Source: Winogradskyella sp. MH6 (GTDB lineage Bacteria > Bacteroidota > Bacteroidia > Flavobacteriales > Flavobacteriaceae). Taken from it: 64,000 bases of DNA. Below the pieces are notes generated by a model that saw only the letters and a program-made list of their open reading frames with translations, was not told the origin of the DNA and ran no database searches. The stretch lies in assembly GCF_022810765.1 (NCBI RefSeq), contig NZ_CP094494.1:1178001-1242000 (forward strand). Direction: 5' to 3'. Below, one piece after another: positions 25,092-34,380 of the stretch (positions are counted from its first letter, which is position 1; each line of letters begins with the position of its first letter). A program made the position numbers and the translations under genes.

Positions 25092-25592
25092 TTAGTTTAA
25101 AGTGGTTTCACCTAACATATCTTCAACAAGCTTTAATTGCTTGTCTTTGTTAGATAACTCTTCGCGTACAACTTTCTCTGCAATCTCGATAGATAAACCA
25201 GCTACGTGACTTTTTAATTCTGCCATAGCAGCTTTCTTTTCAGTCTCAATTGCAGCTTGAGCTTGCTCTATCATTTTGCCAGCTTTTTCTTGCGCTTCGT
25301 GAGTAGCATCAGAAATGATTTTGTCTTTCATCTCTCTTGCATCCTTTAAAAGTGCTTCTCTTTCAATACGCGCTTCTTTTAATAAACGCTCGTTATCTGC
25401 GTTTAGGTTTTCCATTTCTTTTTTAGCATTCTCAGCTGCATCTAATGCACTTTTAATACCTTCTTCTCTATCATTTAAAGAGTTAAGAATTGGCTTCCAC
25501 GCAAACTTCACCATTAAAAAGATTAATAGTAAAAACAGTATTGTTTGTACTATAAATAATCCTGGTGAAAAATCGTTTAATAATTGCTCCAT
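25092..25592 (-). CDS. atpF: ATP synthase F0 b subunit
   Basis: 166 residues: one N-terminal membrane helix (about 8-30, FSPGLFIVQTILFLLLIFLM) followed by a long charged amphipathic helix, the peripheral stator stalk. Length is normal. The 96-base gap from atpE holds a strong hairpin. Confidence 0.95.
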   Translation of the reverse strand: MEQLLNDFSPGLFIVQTILFLLLIFLMVKFAWKPILNSLNDREEGIKSALDAAENAKKEMENLNADNERLLKEARIEREALLKDAREMKDKIISDATHEAQEKAGKMIEQAQAAIETEKKAAMAELKSHVAGLSIEIAEKVVREELSNKDKQLKLVEDMLGETTLN

Positions 25593-25626
25593 TATATATT
25601 TACTTTGATTTTTTTAATTTTTTGTA

Positions 25627-25667
25627 AAACACGCTCCTGCAACCAACCGCTGCAGGAATTCGTGTTT
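25627..25667 (-). promoter_or_regulatory. Large hairpin between atpE and atpF
   Basis: An outer 7-bp stem AAACACG/CGTGTTT encloses an asymmetric internal loop and a 6-bp stem CCTGCA/TGCAGG with a 9-base loop. It follows atpE by 22 bases. It may be a diverged member of the palindrome family. Position suggests message stabilisation or partial termination favouring the c subunit; that is inference. Confidence 0.55.
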
Positions 25668-25688
25668 ATTAGTTTACATTTTCGATTC

Positions 25689-25913
<225 letters not shown>

Positions 25914-25916
25914 CTA

Positions 25917-27035
25917 TTAGTGATGATCGTGCTCTTCAACAGCCATACCTATAAATAATGCCGAAAGCATTGTAAAGATATAAGCCTGTAAGAACGCAAC
26001 CAGAACTTCTATTAACGTGATAAAGAACGACAACACAAGCGATAAGCCTGTTGCACCTACTGTACCTAATTCGTTCTTTAATGTGAACATAATTGCAATT
26101 AAACTCATTACTACAATGTGACCTGCTGAGATGTTTGCAAACAAACGCACAAGTAACGAGAATGGTTTAATTAAGAAATGTCCAGCTAATTCTATTACTG
26201 CCAATACTGGTTTTACAAAAATTGGCACTCCTGGCATCCATAATACGTGTTGCCAGTAATCTTTTTTAGCACTAAATGTGTATATGATTAAGGTTAATAC
26301 CGCTAAAGCTGCAGTAACAGCTAACTGACCTGTTACATTAAAGCCAAATGGCATTAAACCTACTAAGTTCATTATCCAAATAAAGAAGAACACTGTTAAT
26401 AAGTAACCTGTAAATCTTCTGTAGTGTTTGTCTCCAATGTTAGGTCTTGCGATTTCGTCACGCACATAAACCACAAGTGGCTCTAACACTCTACCAAAAC
26501 CAGTTGGGATACTTTTGTTTTTATATTGCTTTGCCAATCTAGAGAACCAGAATAACATTAAAAGACCAATTACCAAAATACCAAATACACTCTTTGTGAT
26601 GGAAAAGTCCATAACCTTATGAGCGTTTTTGGGGTGATGATGGTCATCGAAATTAACCGAAGTTGCACCCTCTTCTAATTCGTAAATTTTACTGTGAATT
26701 TTAACAAATTTAGAACCGTTCTTCTCTACGATAACATGTCCTGCATCGTCGTGATGAAAGGCAGACGACATAAATGTTGTTAATCCGTTTTCTCCCCAAA
26801 CAATAACTGGAAGAGGAAAACTGATGTGTTTTCTTTCACCATTGCTAGTGTAAGAAAACAAATGAAAGTCGTGCGATTCTTTTAAGTGATGAAGGATATA
26901 ATCTTTAACTTCTTGCTCTGTGTCTACAATTCCTCCGTCTTGCGATTTTACAGGATCACTAGCATAACCAAAAAATGTAGTTAACGCTAATACAATCAGT
27001 AAGTAAGATTTGATAGGTTTGTTTGCTATCTTCAT
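25917..27035 (-). CDS. atpB: ATP synthase F0 a subunit with N-terminal extension
   Basis: 372 residues, about 100 longer than E. coli AtpB. The extension has a signal-like N-terminus (SYLLIVLALTTFFGYASDP) and a His-rich region (FHHDDAGHV, DDHHHPKNAH) before the membrane core. The core has the essential Arg in the segment LVRLFANISAGHIVV. The extended form occurs in many Bacteroidota. Its purpose is unknown. It is the first structural gene after a consensus promoter. Confidence 0.95.
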   Translation of the reverse strand: MKIANKPIKSYLLIVLALTTFFGYASDPVKSQDGGIVDTEQEVKDYILHHLKESHDFHLFSYTSNGERKHISFPLPVIVWGENGLTTFMSSAFHHDDAGHVIVEKNGSKFVKIHSKIYELEEGATSVNFDDHHHPKNAHKVMDFSITKSVFGILVIGLLMLFWFSRLAKQYKNKSIPTGFGRVLEPLVVYVRDEIARPNIGDKHYRRFTGYLLTVFFFIWIMNLVGLMPFGFNVTGQLAVTAALAVLTLIIYTFSAKKDYWQHVLWMPGVPIFVKPVLAVIELAGHFLIKPFSLLVRLFANISAGHIVVMSLIAIMFTLKNELGTVGATGLSLVLSFFITLIEVLVAFLQAYIFTMLSALFIGMAVEEHDHH

Positions 27036-27075
27036 TTTTTTCTTTTGAAAAATATTACTCTAGATAAATTCGGCG

Positions 27076-27108
27076 CAAAAGTACATAATTTATTAACAAT
27101 TAAACCAA
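27076..27108 (-). promoter_or_regulatory. Promoter of the atpB operon
   Basis: On the minus strand: TTG (27108-27106), 22-base spacer, TACTTTTG (27083-27076). The start would be near 27069, with a 34-base leader to atpB. So atpB-E-F-H-A-G can be transcribed separately from the upstream AtpZ and bactofilin genes. Confidence 0.7.
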
Positions 27109-27123
27109 TTTTATTGAGATAAA

Positions 27124-27513
27124 TTAGAAAGAAGTTTTGTTTAAGATTTTTGCCACAAAAAACACTTCGATAAATAAGAAGATTGCCATAGGTATAATTA
27201 GTGCAATTCGCTGAGCATTAGTAAGGTCTATAGCAAAAATAGACTGATAAAATACAACAGCAAAAACTGTGATTTTAAAAATTATAGTGCCCAAGTAAAT
27301 AAAGCCTAATTGTTCTTTAATTTTGTTAATAACACTTCCTATTTTAAATAAAGAACATATAACCAAGGAAAAAAGTACAAAGAACAAGTATACTTTTTTT
27401 AATGAAAATGGAAGAGAAATGTTTTTTTCTTCAATAAAATTATTGTGAAGTAAATAGGACAATACTCCTACAGAAGCAAAAACCAAAATGTAAGTAATAA
27501 GATTTTTAGCCAT
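27124..27513 (-). CDS. DUF6168 family membrane protein
   Basis: 129 residues with four predicted membrane helices. It sits between atpZ and atpB in the place where AtpI-like accessory proteins occur, and I recognise it as the DUF6168 family known from flavobacterial ATP synthase loci. A helper role in c-ring or a-subunit assembly is inferred from location only. Its start overlaps the atpZ stop by one base. Confidence 0.7.
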   Translation of the reverse strand: MAKNLITYILVFASVGVLSYLLHNNFIEEKNISLPFSLKKVYLFFVLFSLVICSLFKIGSVINKIKEQLGFIYLGTIIFKITVFAVVFYQSIFAIDLTNAQRIALIIPMAIFLFIEVFFVAKILNKTSF

Positions 27514-27761
27514 TACTCTTTAGATACTTTTATAACCTGAGCAATAACCATATACATTGAGGCAAAAACAGCCAATAAGGTGATGCTTGGTTCAAATTTG
27601 TCGGAGTTGTATTTAGAGTCTAACCACATACCCAAGAGATTACCTGCATAAATGGTGAGTCCCATTTGCAATGCAACACTTGTAAATCTTAAAAACTTAT
27701 TGTATTTACCCTTGTTGTCTTTGGGTGGTTTGTTCTGGTTGTTTTGGTTTTGCTGTTTCAT
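27513..27761 (-). CDS. AtpZ/AtpI family protein
   Basis: 82 residues: a Gln/Asn/Lys-rich start (MKQQNQNNQNKPPKDNKGKY) and two membrane helices with GLTIYAGNLLGMWLD between, the AtpZ/AtpI pattern. Homologues aid c-ring assembly or ion uptake beside ATP synthase. The first 56 bases overlap the end of the bactofilin gene in another frame; no later Met before the first helix offers an alternative. Confidence 0.8.
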   Translation of the reverse strand: MKQQNQNNQNKPPKDNKGKYNKFLRFTSVALQMGLTIYAGNLLGMWLDSKYNSDKFEPSITLLAVFASMYMVIAQVIKVSKE

Positions 27762-28146
27762 TAGGTAATGCTTTTACAGTGCCTTTCATACTACAAGTGG
27801 CATTAAAAGTTGCGCCTGGTTCTACAGCTAATTTGCTGGTATGCACTTCTCCTTCTATATGCGCTGTAGATTTTAAAGATAATGTACCTGATAAAATTAA
27901 TTTCCCTGAAAACTTACCTTCAAAGTCAGCATTTTCTCCTTGTAATGTTCCTTTAATATAACCTGATTTTCCAATCACTACTTTTCCAGATGTCTTCACA
28001 TTACCTTCAACTGTACCATCTATTCTAAATGGTCCTTCACTCGCAATATCACCAACTATTTTGGTGCCTTGCGCTATAATGTTTTGTTGTGTACTTGTTT
28101 CCATACTTAATGTGTATTTAGATTTTTTATTGTCTGAGGAAAACAT
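27706..28146 (-). CDS. Bactofilin (polymer-forming cytoskeletal protein)
   Basis: 146 residues with the bactofilin beta-helix core (about 20-120: IVGDIASEGPFRIDGTVEGN, KVVIGKSGYIKGTLQGENAD) flanked by short disordered ends. Bactofilins polymerise without nucleotides and position wall or surface machinery. It is 18 bases after the sprE stop and overlaps atpZ by 56 bases, so translation is probably coupled. The role in this organism is unknown. Confidence 0.9.
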   Translation of the reverse strand: MFSSDNKKSKYTLSMETSTQQNIIAQGTKIVGDIASEGPFRIDGTVEGNVKTSGKVVIGKSGYIKGTLQGENADFEGKFSGKLILSGTLSLKSTAHIEGEVHTSKLAVEPGATFNATCSMKGTVKALPNETAKPKQPEQTTQRQQG

Positions 28147-28164
28147 TGTCGATTTGGTTTTAAT

Positions 28165-30780
28165 TTACTCTAGTTTCAGGTATGCGTTTAGGTTTTTATG
28201 ACGTTGAATAATAGCGTAGTTAGGAGACGAAATAGCAAAGTACTCTTTCGTAATTTTAGGCTTTACTGGTCTGCCTCTGCTGTCCTTTTCATCGGATTGC
28301 AATAGTTGCGCAAAACCACTTGCACCTTGTATACTTGTAAGACCATGTACTACAACAAATGTTGTGTTTTCATCATACACATCTATTGATGTTGTTAAGT
28401 CGAAATATTTTATTTTTTTCTCAATCTCTTCATTAAGTGTTTTTACAAAAGCATCTATGTCTTCTTCTGAGCCTTTTTCAAATTGATATACTACATTAAA
28501 ATGAGTGGCTTTATCGTCTTCTATGAATTCTTTTTTAGCTAATACAGGAATGGCATTTTTTAATAATTCCTGCGCTTTTTTACCTTCGTCTGTGTTAGGA
28601 TACGTTAATGCAATGTAATCTATTCCCTTTTTATATTCTTCAAATCCGTAAAGGCGTCCTCTAGCTGAAGCCTTAAGAATTTCGAACTTAGGTAAGAAAT
28701 CATCTCCTTCTAAACGTTTAATTTGTCTTTCAGCTTCGGCAATAACCTCAGCATATTCTTGATTTTCAAATTGTTTATAAAGATTAGTATAGATGGCTTC
28801 TGGACTATTCTCGTCTTTAGACAGTTCTGATTGTGGGTTTAATAAAATTTCGGCATATCGGGAGTCTGGATAGTTGGTGACAATATCAGACTTCATCGCC
28901 TCTGCTTTTGTTGTTAAACCCAACTCCGTGTAAATTCTGTATAAATTATATTTTGAAGGTAATATGAGTCGTTCTTCTGGATTATTTTGCAATAAATCTT
29001 CAAAACGAGATTGAGACAACAATAGTTCTCTGAATTTTTCTCTGTAGATGATTCCTAATTGATAATAGGCGAAGTTTCTTTCTTTGGCGATACTGTCTAA
29101 AACCTTTTGCTCTGTTGGCAATGAGGCAATATAAGTCTCAGGATTGTACTCATCTTCTTTTCCTGTGATAGATGTTGCGCTTTCTGTTTTACCGGTATCT
29201 TTTATTCCTGTTTTTTGGTTAGACAATCTCCAATTATCCTGTAGTTTTCGATCTCCCCAAATTTTTAAAAATTCGTTTTTTCCATAAGAAACAGTTGTCG
29301 AATTGTAGAAATAGAAGCTACTACCATTATTTCCGCCTTTTACAGCAAATTCACCTGGCAATCCTCTAGGGTTTAAATTAGGTCTTGAGTTTTTGTCTTT
29401 TGAAGTATTTAATGCTGTATTTTGTCTCGACTCCTGTTTTTTTGACTCTTCTTCCTTGCGTTTTTCTTCTTCAAGTGCTTTTTCTTTTAATTCCTCAGCA
29501 TACTTGGCATAAATAGCTAGCTGTTCTTCTTTTGGTAAACTAACCATGTGCAGAATGCTATCATTAACTTGAGCTACACCTTCATAGTAAATAACATCAT
29601 CTAAGTTTTCTCGCTTGCGTTTTAAGATTCTGTAGGGCTTTGTGTTTGGTGTCATTGCAGTTAGTGTACTATCGTAATACGCACCCGCAGTTTTGTACAC
29701 ATTGCGATCAAAATACATGTTTCCTACAGTTTCATAATTGAGTGCTCTTAAGTACTTGTCGGAAGTTATTTTTCGCAACGATTTGTTGTAGTACGCTTCT
29801 GCCATACTATCTGAAGCTTTATTACGATGAAACTCTGCTATTCGGTAATAAATCTTATCTAAGAATGGTCTGTTTTCTCTGTTTTCCTCTAGTTCGGTTA
29901 GGTATTCTACGAACTCAACCTCATTCCCTTCTGTAGGTTCAAAATTATATGATTTTTCAAGGTGTGCGTTTATGTAAAACGCTCTAGGAATTTGTCTGTG
30001 CATATCTATAATGGCATCAAACTCCATATTAGCGCTATCCTTTTCCTTGAACTCGTTGTAGAGTTGCCCTCTTATAAAATGAAAACGTGCTTTTTCGCTT
30101 TTTACTTTGGTGTTTTCTGCCGCAATACCTAACAATGGTATAGCACTATCTTTTGCTTTAATATTAATGTATGCTTGAGCCAAAGTAGCGGTTGCATCTG
30201 CTAAATCTTGGTCTTCTAACTCTTCCTCGTCTAGTAATCGTTTTAATTTTTTGATGGCGCCTTCGTTGTTATCTAAACGCATGTTAGATTTTTCGCGCCA
30301 AATCTTTACTTGGTTAATCTTATCGCTTGTTGGGTATTTGTTTAAAATATTATTGAAAGCCGCAAGTGCTGGCACAAAACGTTGGTCGTAATATCTTGCT
30401 TTTCCTAAGAGAAGATAAGCTTCATCTATTTGAGGGTTTTTCTCTTTGCCATCAATATTCATTCCGTGCTTTTGAATAGCTTTTATTGCTTTTTCTTCTG
30501 CGCGCTCAAAATCTGCATTTTTGGATTGTCCAGGCAAAAATATATCATCATTAACCTGCATACGCTCTACAGGGAGTAGTTCCCAAAAGTTCTCAGTGTA
30601 AGCGTCATTAACGGCAAGTTTACCTCTATCTAAAGCAATGTCACCATTATATAGAATATTATACTTTGTACCTAAAGCATGAAAGTTTCTGTTGATAAAG
30701 GTGTCCTTTTTTCGCGAGCAATTTTGGACAATAATTGCCAATAGTAAAAAGGTAAATATGGATTTTATGCTAAGCTTCAA
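28165..30780 (-). CDS. sprE: Type IX secretion lipoprotein SprE/PorW
   Basis: An 871-residue lipoprotein with signal FLLLAIIVQNC (Cys21) and many TPR-like units in the N-terminal 350 residues and again near 640-760. The opening RKKDTFINRNFHALGTKYNI is characteristic of SprE/PorW. SprE is needed for type IX secretion and gliding in Flavobacterium johnsoniae, acting in the periplasm near PorK/PorN-type components. Residues about 435-560 include a charged low-complexity stretch. It is the first gene of the sprE-bactofilin-atpZ group. Confidence 0.88.
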   Translation of the reverse strand: MKLSIKSIFTFLLLAIIVQNCSRKKDTFINRNFHALGTKYNILYNGDIALDRGKLAVNDAYTENFWELLPVERMQVNDDIFLPGQSKNADFERAEEKAIKAIQKHGMNIDGKEKNPQIDEAYLLLGKARYYDQRFVPALAAFNNILNKYPTSDKINQVKIWREKSNMRLDNNEGAIKKLKRLLDEEELEDQDLADATATLAQAYINIKAKDSAIPLLGIAAENTKVKSEKARFHFIRGQLYNEFKEKDSANMEFDAIIDMHRQIPRAFYINAHLEKSYNFEPTEGNEVEFVEYLTELEENRENRPFLDKIYYRIAEFHRNKASDSMAEAYYNKSLRKITSDKYLRALNYETVGNMYFDRNVYKTAGAYYDSTLTAMTPNTKPYRILKRKRENLDDVIYYEGVAQVNDSILHMVSLPKEEQLAIYAKYAEELKEKALEEEKRKEEESKKQESRQNTALNTSKDKNSRPNLNPRGLPGEFAVKGGNNGSSFYFYNSTTVSYGKNEFLKIWGDRKLQDNWRLSNQKTGIKDTGKTESATSITGKEDEYNPETYIASLPTEQKVLDSIAKERNFAYYQLGIIYREKFRELLLSQSRFEDLLQNNPEERLILPSKYNLYRIYTELGLTTKAEAMKSDIVTNYPDSRYAEILLNPQSELSKDENSPEAIYTNLYKQFENQEYAEVIAEAERQIKRLEGDDFLPKFEILKASARGRLYGFEEYKKGIDYIALTYPNTDEGKKAQELLKNAIPVLAKKEFIEDDKATHFNVVYQFEKGSEEDIDAFVKTLNEEIEKKIKYFDLTTSIDVYDENTTFVVVHGLTSIQGASGFAQLLQSDEKDSRGRPVKPKITKEYFAISSPNYAIIQRHKNLNAYLKLE

Positions 30781-30916
30781 CGTTGGTTCTATTTGATTAA
30801 TAGATAACTAAATTATAGCACATTTAGTGTGCTAAGTGGTAAAAATAAGCATCTTTTTGAATTTATGATGTTATTAAGCTGTTTTTCGAGAATAGGCAAA
30901 GTCTAACTAAACAAAA

Positions 30917-30948
30917 AAGCCTGTGAATTTTTAAATCTTCACAAGCTT
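30917..30948 (-). terminator. Terminator of the ABC exporter operon
   Basis: Inverted repeat AAGCCTGTGAA ... TTCACAAGCTT (30917-30927 with 30938-30948, one bad pair) followed on the minus strand by a T run. It lies 25 bases after the ATP-binding gene. A further small palindrome AGCACA/TGTGCT is at 30817-30833. Confidence 0.8.
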
Positions 30949-30972
30949 CTTAAAACTGATTGATTGGGTAAT

Positions 30973-31692
30973 TTATTCTTCCTCTTGAGCAGCCATACTG
31001 CCAGAAAAATGAGCTTCAAGTTCTTTTAAAGTAGTTGGATTGGTTTCTAAATCTTTTACAACATTACCTTTTTCTAGTACAACAATGCGTTCGCAAACAT
31101 CCGTAACGTGCATTAAATCGTGACTAGACACCAAAATAGTAACACCTTGTTTTTGTGCCAAATCTTTAAGAATTTGCTTTAAGCGTATTTGCGTTGTTGG
31201 ATCTAAATTCGCAAACGGCTCATCTAGAATAATTACTTCAGGATTGCCTATAAGTGCAGCTACAATACCTGCTTTCTTTTGGTTTCCTTTACTTAAATCG
31301 CGCAAGTATTTTTTCTTACCAAGAATTTCACCATTAAAGAAATCTTCGAACTGAGACGTTAAGGCATCAACATCCGCTTTGTTTTGTCCTCTTAAATCAC
31401 CTATAAAATAAAAGTATTCTTCTGGTGTTAAATAGCCTATTAAAAAGCTTTCGTCTATAAATGCAGACGTAAAAGGTTTCCAATCTTCACTTTTATCTAC
31501 AATAACATCGTTACTAGTAATGCTTCCTGTCGTGGGCTTTATTAAATCTAGCAACAAACTAAAGTAAGTAGTTTTTCCTGCTCCGTTATTGCCTACCAAA
31601 CCAAAACTTTGGCCCTTAGGAATGTTTAACTCTTCGATATTTAAAACGGTTGTTCCGTTATATGTTTTTGAAAGGTCTTTTGTATGTATCAT
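30973..31692 (-). CDS. ABC transporter ATP-binding protein
   Basis: A 239-residue ATPase subunit with Walker A GNNGAGKT (about 35-42), signature LSKGN (about 128-132), Walker B VIILDEPFANLDP (about 148-160) and H-loop SSHD. It powers the membrane protein encoded 15 bases upstream. The class is of small export-type ATPases (CcmA/NatA-like). Substrate unknown. Confidence 0.93.
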   Translation of the reverse strand: MIHTKDLSKTYNGTTVLNIEELNIPKGQSFGLVGNNGAGKTTYFSLLLDLIKPTTGSITSNDVIVDKSEDWKPFTSAFIDESFLIGYLTPEEYFYFIGDLRGQNKADVDALTSQFEDFFNGEILGKKKYLRDLSKGNQKKAGIVAALIGNPEVIILDEPFANLDPTTQIRLKQILKDLAQKQGVTILVSSHDLMHVTDVCERIVVLEKGNVVKDLETNPTTLKELEAHFSGSMAAQEEE

Positions 31693-31707
31693 GGTTGTGT
31701 TGTGTAA

Positions 31708-33186
31708 TTAGTTATCTTGACTAAATGCGTCAATCATTTTGTATTTTGAATCTAAGTAACGTTGTGTGATGGATTTCATGAGTTTTTTATGAAATACTAT
31801 ACCTGCAACACCTATTAAAATAAGAACCGCTACTCCTACTTCGAAACCAATAAAGTAGTTGGCTACTGAAAAAATCACCAACGGAATTAACATAATTGGT
31901 AATCCGATAATCCACTGTACAGCTCCTGTCCCTTGATAGTTAAAGGCTGCTCGCTGATTAAGATCTATTTTCTTTCTGTTGAAAGAACCTCCGAATAACA
32001 TGATGTGCGAGTTCACACCAATGTTATAGACAGCTGCTGCAAAATGCACAACTAGTATTTTCCATCCAAAATAAATATAAGGAATGCCTAAAACAAACAT
32101 AATAACCACACTTAACATCATAAGCACAAATTTTGAACGCAGATATTGCTCATATTTAATATTTTGACTCATTAGCATTTTATAATAACCACTATCCCAA
32201 GCTGGAATAAACTGCCCAAAACTGATAAGGAAAATACCTGTTGAAAAAATTCCCACAATAGATGACGCATATAACGAGTCTCTATATATTGGTTGCGTGT
32301 AAAAGAATAAGCCGTACAACAAACCTATAAGCATCAGAAAAGCTGATGACTTTGTGCGTTTATTTCTCCAAATTAACTTTAAGTCTAACTGCATAAAAGG
32401 TGCAATGTCCCCAAAACGGTTGGTCCAAGATAAATCTGCTGCCTTAACCTCTGTAACCTTAGATTTTAACCCACTATCTAAGAATAGTTTTTCTCTTAAA
32501 ATTTTAAAATTGAAAGCATAAGTTATCGCTAATATTACTATTGGAATTACAATTAAAACTGGATTGTTAGAAATACCCATAAAAGCATTACCTACCAAAG
32601 ACGTCATTGATACAATATTGAAATACTCTAAACCAGATAGAACACCAACGGTTGCTAATATTGGTAAAAATGGTAGATCGGTTTTTGAGGATAAAGCTTC
32701 AATAATAAAGTTTAAGAAATTAATAATGAGTACCACAATTATTAAAGCAAACATCCAGGGCAGTATCTGAGAAGTTTCGTAACCTTCTTTAATAAGCATT
32801 ATGCTAAATGGAATAATCGCAAAAAGTGGTAAAAAGTTAAAAAACGACAATGCAGATTTACCAAGTACAAAATGTACAATGGTAGAGCGCTTTATTGGTA
32901 ATGTGAGCAAAGGTTTAACGCTCATTACTGGTAGCTTTTGCAAAAAGAAACGCATCATGAGATCTACCATAAGCCAGTAGAATAAAAGTCCGTTAGCTAT
33001 TACAAAAGGGTCTTGATCTGGATATGTTTTCTTTAAGATAAAGAGCAATCCAAAACCTAAACCTAAGAACATGACAATAAAGTAAAGTGCAAAAAAGACA
33101 AGAAGAATATTTAATGCCATACTCTTTTGCCAATATGACGAACGGAAATACTGTTTCCACTCTAAATTAAGAAAGTGCTTTATCAT
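31708..33186 (-). CDS. DUF5687 ABC-type permease
   Basis: A 492-residue membrane protein with about 12 predicted helices, recognised as the DUF5687 family of ABC-2-like exporters. It begins MIKHFLNLEWKQYFRSSYWQ and includes LPIKRSTIVHFVLGKSALSF. It pairs with the ATPase gene downstream (15-base gap) to form an exporter. Substrate unknown. Confidence 0.85.
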   Translation of the reverse strand: MIKHFLNLEWKQYFRSSYWQKSMALNILLVFFALYFIVMFLGLGFGLLFILKKTYPDQDPFVIANGLLFYWLMVDLMMRFFLQKLPVMSVKPLLTLPIKRSTIVHFVLGKSALSFFNFLPLFAIIPFSIMLIKEGYETSQILPWMFALIIVVLIINFLNFIIEALSSKTDLPFLPILATVGVLSGLEYFNIVSMTSLVGNAFMGISNNPVLIVIPIVILAITYAFNFKILREKLFLDSGLKSKVTEVKAADLSWTNRFGDIAPFMQLDLKLIWRNKRTKSSAFLMLIGLLYGLFFYTQPIYRDSLYASSIVGIFSTGIFLISFGQFIPAWDSGYYKMLMSQNIKYEQYLRSKFVLMMLSVVIMFVLGIPYIYFGWKILVVHFAAAVYNIGVNSHIMLFGGSFNRKKIDLNQRAAFNYQGTGAVQWIIGLPIMLIPLVIFSVANYFIGFEVGVAVLILIGVAGIVFHKKLMKSITQRYLDSKYKMIDAFSQDN

Positions 33187-33266
33187 ATCTGTGGTTAGTT
33201 TTTTCTATTAGTAAACTTAAACGTTAATTTGTTACAAACAAATTTAACTATACAATCATCCTTCCT

Positions 33267-33274
33267 TATTTTTG
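33267..33274 (+). promoter_or_regulatory. -7 element for the reductase gene
   Basis: TATTTTTG, a full -7 match 16-23 bases before the ATG at 33290. The in-frame TTG at 33272 lies inside this element, which excludes it as a start. No close TTG -33 partner was seen. Confidence 0.5.
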
Positions 33275-33289
33275 CAGAAAATAATAGTA

Positions 33290-34348
33290 ATGGCACAATT
33301 TCATACCCTAAAAATAAAGTCCGTAAAAAAAGTTACAGAACATGCTGTAGCGATCTCTTTTGAAATTCCTGATTCCTTAAAGGCTAATTTTGCTTTCAAC
33401 GCAGGACAATACATCACACTAAAAACCACAATTAATGGTGAAGAAATACGTCGCGACTACTCTATTTGCGCGTCAAAAAATAGTGGTGATTTAACCGTTG
33501 CTGTAAAATCGGTTGATGGTGGTACATTTTCAGTTTATGCCAATACAGAGCTAAAAACAGGAGATACTATTGAAGTTGCTGAGCCTAATGGTCGCTTTGT
33601 TTTTGAACCAAACGAAGCTAAAACCAGAACCGTTGCTGCTTTTGCTGCTGGTAGTGGTATTACTCCAGTTTTAAGCATTGCCAAAACACTTTTGGAGGAA
33701 GAACAGTTTAGCAATTTTATTTTGGTTTATGGAAATAAGTCTTCTGAAGACACGATGTTTTTTGCCGATTTGGTAGAAATGCAAGCCAAGTACGGTAATC
33801 GTTTTCATGTACATTTTATATATAGCCAATCTCGTGAAGAAGGTGCTTTATTAGGACGAATAGAAAAAAGCACTGTTAACCTTATGGTTAAAAATAAGTA
33901 CCAAGGTGTAAACATTGAAGCTTTTTATTTATGCGGACCAGAAGCCATGATTCATACTGTAAAAGACACATTAGTTGAAAACGGCATTAAAGAAAAGGCT
34001 ATTTTCTTCGAGTTATTTACAGCACCTGTTGTCGCAGAAAACGAAAATTCGGTTGAAGATTTATCTGGTAACACCAAAATAAAAGTATTAGTAGATGATG
34101 AAGAGTTTGAGTTTGAAATGTCTAAAGAGCAATCTATTCTAGAAGCGACTTTAAAACAAGATATTGATGCACCATACTCTTGCCAAGGTGGAATTTGCAG
34201 TAGCTGTATTGCACGCTTAACCGAAGGTGAAGCCAAGATGAGACAAAACAATATTCTTACAGATAATGAAGTTGCTGAAGGCTTAGTGTTAACTTGCCAA
34301 GCGCATCCTACAACAGCTGCGGTTACTGTAGATTATGATGATGTGTAA
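33290..34348 (+). CDS. Flavin/2Fe-2S oxidoreductase (PaaE-type reductase)
   Basis: 352 residues from MAQFHTLKIKSVKKVTEHAV. It has a ferredoxin-NADP reductase module (FAD site RRDYSICAS, nucleotide site AAGSGITPVLSIAKTL) followed by a plant-type [2Fe-2S] domain (CQGGICSSC plus a distal CQAH). The architecture equals PaaE and related reductases that pass electrons from NAD(P)H to an oxygenase or desaturase. No oxygenase gene lies beside it, so the partner is unknown. Confidence 0.9.
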   Translation: MAQFHTLKIKSVKKVTEHAVAISFEIPDSLKANFAFNAGQYITLKTTINGEEIRRDYSICASKNSGDLTVAVKSVDGGTFSVYANTELKTGDTIEVAEPNGRFVFEPNEAKTRTVAAFAAGSGITPVLSIAKTLLEEEQFSNFILVYGNKSSEDTMFFADLVEMQAKYGNRFHVHFIYSQSREEGALLGRIEKSTVNLMVKNKYQGVNIEAFYLCGPEAMIHTVKDTLVENGIKEKAIFFELFTAPVVAENENSVEDLSGNTKIKVLVDDEEFEFEMSKEQSILEATLKQDIDAPYSCQGGICSSCIARLTEGEAKMRQNNILTDNEVAEGLVLTCQAHPTTAAVTVDYDDV

Positions 34349-34380
34349 TCTAGATGCTTAGATTTTAGACCTTTAGACTA

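Noticed and set aside
25991..26015. ACGCAACC inside atpB as a further ECF promoter
   Set aside because: No GCATCTA box at 14 bases; inside coding sequence on the wrong strand for any gene.
32270..32300. GGTTGCGT in the permease gene as a reverse ECF promoter
   Set aside because: The second box is absent at the required distance.
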